Source of the DNA: Calditrichales bacterium MX18-03 | GTDB taxonomy: Bacteria; Bacillota; Clostridia; Lutisporales; Lutisporaceae | Direction of reading: 5' to 3' | Length of the DNA: 64,000 bases | Assembly: GCA_021083345.1 (NCBI GenBank) | Contig: JAJGRE010000002.1 | Location: 372,001-436,000 of the forward strand | Part shown: one piece after another, positions 19,025 to 26,880 of the stretch | Numbering within the stretch: the stretch's first letter is position 1 | Layout of the letters: each line of letters begins with the position of its first letter | Notes under the pieces: model-generated | The model's input: only the letters and a program-made list of their open reading frames with translations | Database searches by the model: none | What the model was told of the DNA's origin: nothing | Position numbers and translations under genes: made by a program

Positions 19025-19045
19025 AAGGGTGGGGTCTACCGCAGA
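19005..19045. other. left attachment site (host/element junction)
   Basis: The host side (to 19022) codes for the ATPase; the element side begins AAGGGTGGGGTCTACC (19025-19040), the inverted counterpart of GGTAGATACCACCCTT at the right end. The trinucleotide TGA (19023-19025, TCA on the coding strand) is shared with the right junction and is the probable crossover core. Confidence 0.85.
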
Positions 19046-19169
19046 ACGCGGCTAAAACTGCCTGTCATAAATAAATTCCATATTTTAGCATATAATAAAC
19101 CAAACAAGCCCGTAGTTCTATTTTCATTCATTACACTGATGCTATAATGGACAGGTAGGAGGTGATGCA

Positions 19170-19358
19170 ATGGAAGAAAATCAGGAAAAAATGCAGGCGG
19201 ATCTGAGCACTCTGAATGCAAAAGTTGATCAGAACCATAAGCAGGCCATGTCCAAGCTCAGAACCTTTGAAAAGAATCAGGGGGCTATCATGCGCTATTT
19301 TGAAAATGCAGACATCACTTTCAAGAAAACAGGAATCCATTTAAACGAAGTTAAATAG
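19170..19358 (+). CDS. small coiled-coil protein, function unknown
   Basis: A 62-residue, charged, helical protein: EENQEKMQADLSTLNAKVDQ and a heptad-like second half with MSKLRTFEKNQGAIMRYF. TAGGAGGTGATGCA before the ATG is a strong ribosome site, which argues for a real gene or the intact 5' end of a longer one that has decayed. It lies just inside the left end of the element, with decayed sequence after it. No family is recognised. Confidence 0.45.
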   Translation: MEENQEKMQADLSTLNAKVDQNHKQAMSKLRTFEKNQGAIMRYFENADITFKKTGIHLNEVK

Positions 19359-19369
19359 GTCTGCCAATC

Positions 19370-19507
19370 CTGATACCCGAAAACGGAGACATATTCGAGT
19401 TTGAAGAAAAACGCTATGCAATCAAGCATAAGCTGTTCTCCCACTCCCTGATTGATGCACAAGTAATTATCCATATAAAGATTTACGTAGAGAGTATTAA
19501 TGTTTAA
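19370..19507 (+). pseudogene. short open frame without start, probable gene remnant
   Basis: A 45-codon plus-strand frame reads PENGDIFEFEEKRYAIKHKL and then a hydrophobic end (AQVIIHIKIYVESINV) before TAA. The composition looks coding, but there is no start codon with a ribosome site. It is best seen as a decayed gene tail or an unmarked small gene. Confidence 0.35.
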
Positions 19508-19542
19508 TAGTCTCTTTTTATTTTTTGTTTTTTAGCCATTTA

Positions 19543-19574
19543 AAAGGATATACTTCATCAGGAGTATATCCTTT
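19543..19574. terminator. hairpin with 12-bp stem, related to the one after the DUF2680 gene
   Basis: AAAGGATATACT (19543-19554) pairs perfectly with AGTATATCCTTT (19563-19574). The same 12-base arms occur in the terminator at 25729-25761. Confidence 0.55.
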
Positions 19575-19599
19575 GCATTGCCATTCTGAGCTTTACTTA

Positions 19600-19713
19600 T
19601 CCTACGTACCGTAAAAGGTCCGATAAGGACAGGAGGACGGCTCCGGCAGCATCAGATATACAGCCTGCTCAACTTTTGAAATCACTGCTCAGCCTCATCA
19701 CCGCCCTTGCTAC
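19600..19713 (-). pseudogene. remnant of a SelO C-terminus
   Basis: The minus strand encodes VEQAVYLMLPEPSSCPYRTF followed by YGT and a stop, clearly matching the end of the intact SelO gene 3 kb away, [20 protein letters not shown] followed by CGT and a stop. The preceding codons (VARAVMRLSSDF) are in another frame and resemble its helix VMERLLRVL, so there is at least one frameshift. The Cys of the terminal FCGT is Tyr here. Nothing further upstream matches, so only the last 40 or so codons survive. Confidence 0.8.
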
Positions 19714-19717
19714 ATAA

Positions 19718-19749
19718 TAAAAAAACTCCCCTTTTTTCTTCAGGGAAGT
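19718..19749 (-). terminator. terminator after the HTH/TPR regulator gene
   Basis: On the minus strand ACTTCCC and GGGGAGT form the stem with an 11-base loop, then seven T follow. It is about 30 bases past the stop codon at 19778. A closely similar hairpin lies at 31426-31460. Confidence 0.7.
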
Positions 19750-19777
19750 CTATATTTGAACTTTGGGTACAAACAAA

Positions 19778-21106
19778 CTATGGATCATTGGCTATTCTGG
19801 AACCGGTCGATAAGCCGGCAGCCTGATATTCTTCGGCCTTTTTCAGAGCTTTGTAAGCCATTTCATAGTCCCCAGTCAGAGAGTATACCTCACCGAGGCT
19901 TTTGTATGCAAAGACATGAAAATAGCCAGGCCGAAAGGCTTCCATTTTCTCTATTCCGGTCAGCATCGCTTCGAGGGCCTCCTTGGACTTTCCCAGCTTG
20001 CTCAGTATCAAGCCTTCATATACCTTGCCTGAATGGAGCATAAGATGGTCGAAGCTGTGATAGTGACCTTCCTTATTGCTGTAATCGGTTTGCATTATAT
20101 AACTTAAGGCGGTTTCATATTGCTCCATTAAATAGTATGAGACTGCGCTCTGTATGTAATAGTAAGGTCCTTTCCTTTTAAAATAATCTGTAGCAGCAGA
20201 AATATGCGCGAGCGCCTTTTTCGGGTTACCAATGGTATTTTCATATAAGGAATGCATCAATTCAACGCTTGCCAGACTGTGAGCATTCTCGGTAAAGCGG
20301 GCATAGTGTTCAACTTTTTCCAAGTGCTTATGAAACCGGGGATAATCCCCTGACAGCAGATATAAAAAAGCATAAACCTTATTGATTTCATCCGCCTTGT
20401 AATATATCTCATGCTTTCGGGATACATCTGCAGCGCGGTCAAGCATTTTGAGCGTTGCACTGTCATCTCCCAATGCCGAATACATGATGGCATAATAGTA
20501 CAAAACCTGGATTTCAAAGGCATAGTCTACTCCGGGTGATTTTTTATAGATCTCATACGATTTCTCGATGATTCCAAGACAACCATTATAGTCAAAAACA
20601 TGCCAGTAACGTCCCATCAGCTCTAAATTGGCTTTAGCAGCATCAACCTGCAAGCCATGAGCTGTATAAATGACGATAGCCTGCTGCACCAGTGTCTCTC
20701 CTTCATCTAACCGATTTGATGCTATTAAACACTCACCAAACTTGCAAATGACATCAGCATATAATCGGCTCATTCTATTGTAAGGATAGGCTTTCGATAG
20801 CCTTCCGGCTGCTTCAAGGGCATCCTCAGTCTTATGCAGTCTGAGCAGATTATTGATTTCATGAATTTCATTATAAATGATCGCTTCAGGAAGCGGGCAT
20901 TCTTCCCCTTCAACATCAATGAAATACGACACGGGCTTACCCAATCGCTGAGAAAGATACAACAGGGTCTTCATGGATGGCTGGGCTTGATTGTTCTCAA
21001 TCTGGCTCAGCATGCTTTTTGTCAGCTCTTCCCCTGCCAGCTGAGACTGGGTCAGCCGCAGCTGCTTTCTGCAGCTTCTTATTCTTTCTCCCAAGCTTTG
21101 ATTCAT
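19778..21106 (-). CDS. helix-turn-helix (XRE) regulator with TPR domain
   Basis: A 442-residue regulator. The first 65 residues are an XRE helix-turn-helix: LGERIRSCRKQLRLTQSQLA then KSMLSQIENNQAQPSM and YLSQRLGKPVSYFI. The remaining 370 residues are helical tetratricopeptide-like repeats, as in RRNPP-type regulators (PlcR, Rgg relatives) that bind short peptides; a peptide ligand here is inference only. The ATG at 21106 is preferred, with AAGGATG upstream; an open extension to 21193 lacks a ribosome site and spans the promoter. It is transcribed away from the MFS gene across a 194-base intergenic region with paired palindromes, so it probably controls that exporter. Confidence 0.85.
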   Translation of the reverse strand: MNQSLGERIRSCRKQLRLTQSQLAGEELTKSMLSQIENNQAQPSMKTLLYLSQRLGKPVSYFIDVEGEECPLPEAIIYNEIHEINNLLRLHKTEDALEAAGRLSKAYPYNRMSRLYADVICKFGECLIASNRLDEGETLVQQAIVIYTAHGLQVDAAKANLELMGRYWHVFDYNGCLGIIEKSYEIYKKSPGVDYAFEIQVLYYYAIMYSALGDDSATLKMLDRAADVSRKHEIYYKADEINKVYAFLYLLSGDYPRFHKHLEKVEHYARFTENAHSLASVELMHSLYENTIGNPKKALAHISAATDYFKRKGPYYYIQSAVSYYLMEQYETALSYIMQTDYSNKEGHYHSFDHLMLHSGKVYEGLILSKLGKSKEALEAMLTGIEKMEAFRPGYFHVFAYKSLGEVYSLTGDYEMAYKALKKAEEYQAAGLSTGSRIANDP

Positions 21107-21138
21107 ATGCTTCACATCCTTGTGCTTCGTCCATCTAT

Positions 21139-21167
21139 AGTATAGTACAAAGTAGTTTAACTTGCAA
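21139..21167 (-). promoter_or_regulatory. promoter of the HTH/TPR regulator
   Basis: On the minus strand TTGCAA (21162-21167) and TATACT (21139-21144) have a 17-base spacer. Confidence 0.6.
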
Positions 21168-21194
21168 GCTAATGTAGTAAGATATAATGACAAT

Positions 21195-21274
21195 GTTTAA
21201 TTATATTTAACTTTATTATTGACATTTCACAATATATATTGTAATATTTAGTTAAAAGTTTAATTATATTAAAC
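21195..21274. promoter_or_regulatory. pair of 17-base palindromic operator candidates
   Basis: GTTTAATTATATTTAAC (21195-21211) and GTTTAATTATATTAAAC (21258-21274) differ at one base and lie 63 bases apart, about six helical turns. They bracket the MFS promoter. The second, with one more base on each side, has perfect 8-base arms. Likely binding sites for the divergent HTH regulator. Confidence 0.6.
21219..21247 (+). promoter_or_regulatory. promoter of the MFS exporter gene
   Basis: TTGACA (21219-21224) and TAATAT (21242-21247) are 17 bases apart. The spacer holds the palindrome ACAATATATATTGT. Confidence 0.65.
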
Positions 21275-21300
21275 TATTCTATAATTAGGAGTGATTCCCA

Positions 21301-22602
21301 ATGTATTTAGTAAATGTAGTGGAGCGTTTATCTCTCCGGCGGCCTGTTGAAAGAAGGGAAACGCTGAACCTGCAGATCTTCCTGTGGGGAAAGCTGATTT
21401 CCTTGATGGGTACCAACATTTATAATTTTGTTTTGTCCTTGTATATCCTTAAAACCACGGCATCCGGAGCTTTCTTCTCTCTCAGTATTCTTGCGGGAAT
21501 GCTGCCTCGTGTCGTTCTGGGACCAGTAGCTGGGACAATGGCAGATCGGTTTGATCGGAAGAAAATCGTCGTAGGGCTGGATATTTTAAGCGGGCTGGTG
21601 GTCATGAGCTTGGTCTGCATCAGCTCAATATGGGGGCTCAAACTGGTTTTTATTTATATCACCAACCTCAGCCTGGCCATTATCAGTGCCTTCTTTGATA
21701 CCGCGCTTTCAGCCTCGGTGCCTAATCTGGTCACAGACAAGAAACTGATGCAGATTACTTCCTACTCCAATGCGGTCAATTCCTTTTCCGGCATAATGGG
21801 TCCCATATTAGGCGGCATCATATACGGAATCGTCCCAATCAATCTTTTTCTAGTGGTTAACGGACTATCCTTTCTTCTTTCTGCTGCTTCCGAAACGTTT
21901 ATTGATTTTCGTTTAAATTGCCCGCCTTCGGACAATAAGCCGGGGAAGAGCGTATTGTCCCTGTCCGTGATCCAAGATGATGTAAGGGAGGTTCTGACAT
22001 TTTTTAAAACGAAAGCCGAATTACTCACCATTATGAAGTATGCAGTTTTACTTAATTTTTCTATAGGTGCCTGTTATTCCGTAATTTTTCCCTTCATCAT
22101 CAACCATGTCCTGAGAATGTCACCCAAGCAATACGGCATCCTTGAAGCCGCATTTCCTGTGGGCTTGCTGGTGTCCTCCATTATCATCGGGAAGCTGCCG
22201 GAAAAGGACAAGAAACTTAAAGGCTTGTCAGCCGGTATTGCACTCATCGGCATGAGCATGATCTTATTGGGCGTGCCGACAATTCATAACCTGGGAAGCT
22301 TCAATCAGTCAATACTGATTATGAGTTATTATACCGTCATACTGCTTGTCAGTGCATGGGCCCTGGTGCTTGTCAACATACCGCTCAATGTAACGTTTCA
22401 GCGAATGATTCCCGACCACCTGCGAGGCAGAGCCATGGGAGTGTCACATGCAATCTCCGGCGGTATGGGTCCTCTAGGAATCATTCTAGCCGGGATGCTT
22501 ATAGATGTGCTGCCTGCATACATCCTGTTACTGGTTTCAGGCATATCTTATCTTGTTTCTGCATGGCTCCTACTGAAGAATAAGTATATGCAAACATATT
22601 AA
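21301..22602 (+). CDS. MFS transporter (MefA-like efflux family)
   Basis: A 433-residue membrane protein with about 12 transmembrane segments and a central loop near residues 200-225. The loop between segments 2 and 3 is AGTMADRFDRKKIVVGLD, the characteristic MFS motif A (G-x3-DR-x-R/KK). The N-terminus FLWGKLISLMGTNIYNFVLS and the pattern of the first six helices resemble the macrolide-efflux-like MFS_3 group. TAGGAG precedes the ATG. It is divergent from the HTH/TPR regulator and presumably exports a small molecule or drug. The end is followed after 28 bases by the convergent SelO gene. Confidence 0.88.
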   Translation: MYLVNVVERLSLRRPVERRETLNLQIFLWGKLISLMGTNIYNFVLSLYILKTTASGAFFSLSILAGMLPRVVLGPVAGTMADRFDRKKIVVGLDILSGLVVMSLVCISSIWGLKLVFIYITNLSLAIISAFFDTALSASVPNLVTDKKLMQITSYSNAVNSFSGIMGPILGGIIYGIVPINLFLVVNGLSFLLSAASETFIDFRLNCPPSDNKPGKSVLSLSVIQDDVREVLTFFKTKAELLTIMKYAVLLNFSIGACYSVIFPFIINHVLRMSPKQYGILEAAFPVGLLVSSIIIGKLPEKDKKLKGLSAGIALIGMSMILLGVPTIHNLGSFNQSILIMSYYTVILLVSAWALVLVNIPLNVTFQRMIPDHLRGRAMGVSHAISGGMGPLGIILAGMLIDVLPAYILLLVSGISYLVSAWLLLKNKYMQTY

Positions 22603-22630
22603 GTATACCGGTCTTTTATCAGCATCCCAT

Positions 22631-24106
22631 CTAAGTTCCGCAGAAGGTTCGGTAAGGGCAGGTGGACGGCTCCGGCAGCGTCGTATATTCAGCCTGCTCA
22701 ATGGCGTGCGCATAGGGCTTAGTCAATACCCTCAGCAGCCGCTCCATCACGCTGTAGTCGCCTCTTTTCACAGCGACCTCCAGTGCTTCTTCTACCCTGT
22801 GGTTGCGTGGGATAACTGCCGGATTGGCGCTCTGCATCAGCTGCTGCGAAGCTTCTTTAGACTCCTGCTGCCTGCTCAGCCGGGCCTGCCACAGCTTGTG
22901 CCACCGGGCAAATTCTGCGGTGCCAAGCAGGTTGGTATCCTCGGGCTTGTCATGGGTCAATGCCCGAAAGGTGTTGGTAAAGTCCGCATGGTATTTCTGC
23001 ATCATGCTAAGAAGATCCCCAATCAGGGCTTCATCCAGCGGTTCTTCGCTTAGCAGGCCCAGTTTTGCCCTCATTCCTGCCAGCCAATGGCGACGATACT
23101 GCTCTGAAAAACCTGAAACCGTATCCTGAGCCATCTTGACAGCCCGGTGCTGATCGGCATGCAGCAGCGGCAGTAGAGTCTCGGCAAAGCGAGCGAGATT
23201 CCAGGCGGCAATATTCGGCTGATTGCCATAGGCATAGCGTCCGTGGATATCAATGGAGCTGAATACCGTTGCCGGGTCATAGGCATCCATGAAGGCGCAC
23301 GGACCATAGTCAATGGTTTCGCCGCTGAGAGCCATGTTGTCGGTATTCATCACGCCATGAATAAAGCCGATAAGCTGCCACTTGGCAATCAGCGAGGCCT
23401 GGCGCTTGATCACTTCCTGAAGCAGGAAAAGGTAGCGGTTTTCAGCAGCCTCAAAATCAGGGAAATGCCTTTGCAGGGTATAATCAGCCAGGGTGCGGAC
23501 CTCCTCGGCAGTGCCCCACCTGGAAACATATTCAAAGGTTCCAACGCGCAGGTGGCTGGCAGCCACACGGGTCAGAATAGCACCCGGCTGCTCGGCTTCG
23601 CGGATTACCGGTTCACCGGTGGTAACCACCGCTAGGCTGCGGGTGGTAGGTACGCCAAGCGCATACATCGCTTCGCTGATGATGTACTCGCGCAGCATCG
23701 GTCCAAGTGCCGCACGACCGTCGCCCCGGCGGGAATATGGTGTTCTGCCTGAGCCCTTCAGCTGAATATCATACCGCTGGCCATTGCGCGTAATCTGCTC
23801 GCCCAACAGTATGGCCCGGCCATCCCCCAGCATGGTGAAATGGCCAAATTGATGTCCTGCATACGCTTGAGCAAGCGGCTCCGCCCCTTCGGGAATCCGG
23901 TTGCCGGCTAATACCGCCGCACCATCATTGCTTTGCAGCACCTCGTCATTCAATCCCAGCGATACGGCCAAGGGATGATTGAGAATGATCAGCTTCGGTG
24001 ACCGTACTAGGGTTGGGTTAAGTCGGGTAAAAAATGCTTTGGGCAGACGAGCATAACTGTTGTCAAAGTTCCATCCTGCCCTTGTTTTTTCGTTTTTCTC
24101 CGTCAT
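22631..24106 (-). CDS. selO: SelO/YdiU family protein adenylyltransferase (pseudokinase fold)
   Basis: A 491-residue protein of the SelO family, which transfers AMP from ATP to protein hydroxyl groups and is linked to redox stress. Landmarks: [59 protein letters not shown] and the active-site stretch [20 protein letters not shown] with Asn and Asp. The C-terminus ends [12 protein letters not shown], so cysteine stands where eukaryotic and some bacterial members have selenocysteine. The frame opens to 24184, but the double ATG at 24109/24106 with AGAGGCG upstream is the likely start. The region appears more G+C-rich than its neighbours, which fits separate acquisition. Confidence 0.93.
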   Translation of the reverse strand: MTEKNEKTRAGWNFDNSYARLPKAFFTRLNPTLVRSPKLIILNHPLAVSLGLNDEVLQSNDGAAVLAGNRIPEGAEPLAQAYAGHQFGHFTMLGDGRAILLGEQITRNGQRYDIQLKGSGRTPYSRRGDGRAALGPMLREYIISEAMYALGVPTTRSLAVVTTGEPVIREAEQPGAILTRVAASHLRVGTFEYVSRWGTAEEVRTLADYTLQRHFPDFEAAENRYLFLLQEVIKRQASLIAKWQLIGFIHGVMNTDNMALSGETIDYGPCAFMDAYDPATVFSSIDIHGRYAYGNQPNIAAWNLARFAETLLPLLHADQHRAVKMAQDTVSGFSEQYRRHWLAGMRAKLGLLSEEPLDEALIGDLLSMMQKYHADFTNTFRALTHDKPEDTNLLGTAEFARWHKLWQARLSRQQESKEASQQLMQSANPAVIPRNHRVEEALEVAVKRGDYSVMERLLRVLTKPYAHAIEQAEYTTLPEPSTCPYRTFCGT

Positions 24107-24328
24107 CATATCGCCTCTTTTTCCGTCTATTACTTTAACTCTTAGCGTCTGCTTCCGCAGATTTATTATACCCTTTCTACACAAAGTTTGAACCCTGTTG
24201 ATCAGTTAGGCGCTTGTAAAGTGTGAAGGCTAATATTTACTGAGTAAAATTAGACATGAGTCTTCTTTCAATTTTGCAGCTATAAAAAATGTCGGATCTG
24301 TCAAAGGCCATGTTTGCCCAAGCATATG

Positions 24329-25111
24329 CTACTTCTTTCGTTCTATACACCATTCTTCAATCTTTTTTTCGGATAAAGCCCAATCAAATAAGAAATCATT
24401 GTTTCCCGAACAATAGGAACATAATTTATTGGCTTCTTTAAGCCTCTTAATTATTCCCGCTCCGTCACATCTGTATATGTCTACCTTTGCACCATCATCG
24501 CATTCTACAGTACTTTTTCCGAAATAATCTTGAAATTTGTCTATGCTTGCAAGAATTGAACACCTGTATATCCTTCCGTCCTTTAATGTGGGACACATGA
24601 TTTTGCATTTATTGGCATTTTTTACGCCGTCAAAGTCACCTTGCAGGTTCAACCTTGCTGCAAACTTTTTCTTCTCGCTCAGTTTATATTCGACACCTTT
24701 GCTTTCCAAGAATTTAATTATTTTCTGTTTGGAATCTTTCAAAATTGGATATAAAGATATTGCCAATTTAACATTTTCTTTCACCAGGCATTCAAAAAAT
24801 TCGTTGCTCATGCCCATAAGCTTAACGCCATTGGTAGCAATTTTAATGTCCGATTTTTTAAATATATTTCGCGTAAACTTTAATATGTCTAAAATGTTCT
24901 CATTTAGTAATGGCTCTCCACCCAGTAACCGAATAACGTTTATATTTGAGAATATATCGCTCAACCGCATAATATCATGCTTATAGCCTTCAAAGTCAAA
25001 TTCCCCACCATCCTTTACCAGTGGTGCAAAGTGTGAGCACCCTTTGCAATTCAAATTGCATTTTTTACAAATTTCGATTTCCAAATATCCTAATGCAGGC
25101 TTTTCGCTCAT
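24329..25111 (-). CDS. radical SAM protein of the CSHFAP group
   Basis: A 260-residue radical SAM enzyme. The N-terminal cluster motif is ICKKCNLNCKGCSHFAPLV, which contains C-x3-C-x2-C (CNLNCKGC). It is followed by RLLGGEPLLNENILDILKF (the GGEP motif that binds the methionine of SAM) and a C-terminal set of cysteines, CKIMCPT, RCSILA and LCSYCSGNN, which may bind an auxiliary cluster. Members with CSHFAP are often found near polysaccharide or peptide modification genes; here it stands alone in the element, so its substrate is open. The ATG at 25111 is preferred over 25132 because AAAGGAGAGGTG lies just upstream. Confidence 0.88.
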   Translation of the reverse strand: MSEKPALGYLEIEICKKCNLNCKGCSHFAPLVKDGGEFDFEGYKHDIMRLSDIFSNINVIRLLGGEPLLNENILDILKFTRNIFKKSDIKIATNGVKLMGMSNEFFECLVKENVKLAISLYPILKDSKQKIIKFLESKGVEYKLSEKKKFAARLNLQGDFDGVKNANKCKIMCPTLKDGRIYRCSILASIDKFQDYFGKSTVECDDGAKVDIYRCDGAGIIKRLKEANKLCSYCSGNNDFLFDWALSEKKIEEWCIERKK

Positions 25112-25360
25112 TTTCACCTCTCCTTTATACATTCACTTCCATATGCTATGAGCATCGTCATCTATTCGGCTTCCTGTCCTAATAATATTATATTTTCATC
25201 GCCATCTATTGTGTGTACATATAAGTCCAAAAGCCTTAATCACTGATGAAGCCGATAACTTATTGATTTTTTACCATAAGTTATCAAATCTTCATTATAT
25301 CTTCACAACATCATTATATCTTTATATTGAAATAAAGAATAAAACAGGAGGTATGATCCC

Positions 25361-25702
25361 ATGAAAAAACTTTGTACTATTCTGGTCGTTACTCTTCTGC
25401 TTACTTTTGCTCTGGCGGTTACGGTTTCTGCTGAAACAGAAAACAATGCCCCTGAGTGGTTCGCAGACATGATGGCCTGGAAGAAGGCCCAGGTGGAAAA
25501 AGCCGTAGATGAAGGACTGATTACAAAAGACCAGGCAAAAGTATACATAGAGCAGATCGAAGCCATGGAAAAATGGCATGCTGAAAATGGTATACCCTTC
25601 GGTTCAGGCTTTGGCGGCTGCCATGGTCAGGTTAACGGTCAGTCAGGCTTTAAAGGCGGATATGGATACGGCATGATGCGGGGCTATTTCCCGATACAAT
25701 AG
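25361..25702 (+). CDS. secreted DUF2680 protein
   Basis: A 113-residue exported protein. It has a cleavable signal peptide (KKLCTILVVTLLLTFALAVT, then VSA before the likely cut), followed by the DUF2680 helical hairpin WKKAQVEKAVDEGLITKDQA with YIEQIEAMEKWH, and a Gly-rich tail (GSGFGGCHGQVNGQSG, GGYGYGMMRGY). Family proteins are small, secreted and of unknown function in Firmicutes. AGGAGG is well placed before the ATG and a strong terminator follows. It lies in the middle of the element. Confidence 0.82.
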   Translation: MKKLCTILVVTLLLTFALAVTVSAETENNAPEWFADMMAWKKAQVEKAVDEGLITKDQAKVYIEQIEAMEKWHAENGIPFGSGFGGCHGQVNGQSGFKGGYGYGMMRGYFPIQ

Positions 25703-25728
25703 CACAATTGTATTTCTTAAGCCGGTTC

Positions 25729-25761
25729 AAAAGGATATACTTCCAGCAAGTATATCCTTTT
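25729..25761 (+). terminator. terminator after the DUF2680 gene
   Basis: AAAAGGATATACTT (25729-25742) pairs perfectly with AAGTATATCCTTTT (25748-25761) around a 5-base loop, ending in TTTTC. Confidence 0.8.
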
Positions 25762-25795
25762 CATTTCCGCTTCAACTGATCTTTTCTATAAGAAA

Positions 25796-25822
25796 AGAAG
25801 GCCGATAAACAACCAGCCTTCT
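25796..25822 (-). terminator. terminator after the FMN-binding protein gene
   Basis: On the minus strand AGAAGGC and GCCTTCT pair around a 13-base loop, followed by TTTCTTAT; it lies about 33 bases past the stop at 25855. Confidence 0.7.
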
Positions 25823-25854
25823 CATACGATGAATCCCTATTAACGTTATTTCAA

Positions 25855-26268
25855 TCAGTTATCCAAACCGCTGCTCAGCGCCGATTCAATTGCCTTCAGC
25901 AGCGCTTTGCTGGTTGTGGTAGCCCCTGCCACCACATCGACATTGCTCGTCTGTTGATCCATGACCCTTGCGATTACACCCTCCGCTTTTTTAGCATGCT
26001 CACTTCTTCCGTTTTCCAGTACCCGTATAGCCTCTATTCGATGGTTTGCAACCTCTACCTCCACTTGGCAATAGGATTTGCTGTAACTGAATTCCCCTGT
26101 ATATTTCCCATCGGCAACACGGCTCAGGTCCATGTCCTGAATTTCCATACTCCGGACTTCCTCCAAAACCTTGTTGCCCGGTGCCACATAGGCAAAGTAG
26201 AAGCCCCCGAATCCGACCAATAAAACGCCAATCACGACAGTGATAGCAATACTAATTCTTTTCTTCAT
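25855..26268 (-). CDS. membrane-anchored FMN-binding domain protein
   Basis: A 137-residue protein with an N-terminal signal anchor (ITVVIGVLLVGFGGFYFAYV) and an extracytoplasmic FMN-binding domain as in RnfG/NqrC. The signature VDVVAGATTTSKALLKAI contains the S/T-G-A-T motif whose threonine is flavinylated in this family, here AGATTTS. The protein may therefore carry covalently bound FMN, if an ApbE-type transferase exists elsewhere. It lies divergent from the selenoprotein gene; a joint redox role is conceivable but only by position. Confidence 0.82.
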   Translation of the reverse strand: MKKRISIAITVVIGVLLVGFGGFYFAYVAPGNKVLEEVRSMEIQDMDLSRVADGKYTGEFSYSKSYCQVEVEVANHRIEAIRVLENGRSEHAKKAEGVIARVMDQQTSNVDVVAGATTTSKALLKAIESALSSGLDN

Positions 26269-26411
26269 GACTTGCTCCCCCTAATTCATATTCAACTTTA
26301 TATACGCATTATCCTCTGCAAGGTCTGATTGGGTATATTGTGCCGCCGGTTGTGGCAAATGCCAGGAAAAAATGGTAAAATAAAAAGGAATATAGCGGAG
26401 GGGGAATAGGA

Positions 26412-26675
26412 ATGAAAAAGATTACGGTTTTCGGCAGCAAGTATTGACAGGATTGTGAACCCTTGAAAGAGTTTCTTTCAAATAACGGCATCGAGTTTGA
26501 ATATATCGACATTACGGACAGCATAAGAAATCTCAAAATTTATCTTAAATTGAGGGACACCAGAACCGAATTTGATGCTATAAAACAGGTTGGACGAGTG
26601 GGTATCCCCTTTATTATGGTGGGCAACGGAGAGAAGCTGATCTTTGAGCAGCCTGAATTGGATGATTTGCGATAA
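26412..26675 (+). CDS. glutaredoxin-like selenoprotein, Sec encoded by TGA at codon 12
   Basis: An 87-residue thiol-disulfide type protein read through an in-frame TGA (26445-26447). The N-terminus MKKITVFGSKY-U-QDCEPLK places the TGA exactly where the first cysteine of the CxxC redox motif stands in glutaredoxins, giving U-Q-D-C. The rest follows the fold: EYIDITDSIRNLKIYLKLRD, then VGRVGIPFIMVGNG with the cis-proline after Ile, and a last helix. GGAGGGGGAATAGG precedes the ATG at 26412. A 7-base-pair hairpin with loop AGTTT begins 15 bases after the TGA, in the range expected of a bacterial SECIS. Without readthrough only a tail from TTG at 26463 remains. A nonsense mutation is the alternative, but conservation on both sides argues against decay. 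Confidence 0.85.
26463..26481 (+). promoter_or_regulatory. SECIS-like hairpin downstream of the TGA
   Basis: TTGAAAG (26463-26469) pairs perfectly with CTTTCAA (26475-26481) around loop AGTTT, which has a G at its second position. The loop begins 22 bases after the TGA, within the spacing known for bacterial SECIS elements. Confidence 0.65.
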
Positions 26676-26681
26676 TCTTTG

Positions 26682-26712
26682 GCGGTAAACAGCACTGTTT
26701 GCCGCTTTTTTC
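26682..26712 (+). terminator. terminator after the selenoprotein gene
   Basis: GCGGTAAACAG and CTGTTTGCCGC form an 11-base stem (one G-T pair) followed by TTTTTT, directly after the stop codon. Confidence 0.85.
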
Positions 26713-26880
26713 ATAACCTTACGCAACACGCTTTACTGCTTAAAAGCAAAATGAGAAATAAGAGGAAAATTGTAGAAGTATGTAGAATGTAATAATGATT
26801 AAGACTTTTCTGCCAGTACAAAAGAATTGCAGTTTGGTTACAAATTCGTTGCCATATAAGCGCTGGGGAGGTAGCAGCAG

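Noticed and set aside
19050-19078. In-frame TAG between MEFIYDRQF and the ATPase-like sequence, which could suggest pyrrolysine or a nonsense mutation.
   Set aside because: The sequence upstream of 19025 on the minus-strand frame belongs to the inserted element. The real upstream half of the gene is at 31490-31771, and the junction explains the stop.
21107-21193. N-terminal extension of the HTH/TPR regulator to 21193.
   Set aside because: It would cover the regulator's own promoter and has no ribosome site; ATG 21106 begins the helix-turn-helix directly.
26463-26675. A short gene starting at TTG 26463.
   Set aside because: No ribosome site; it lacks the first strand and redox motif of the fold. 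The TGA-containing frame from 26412 has both.
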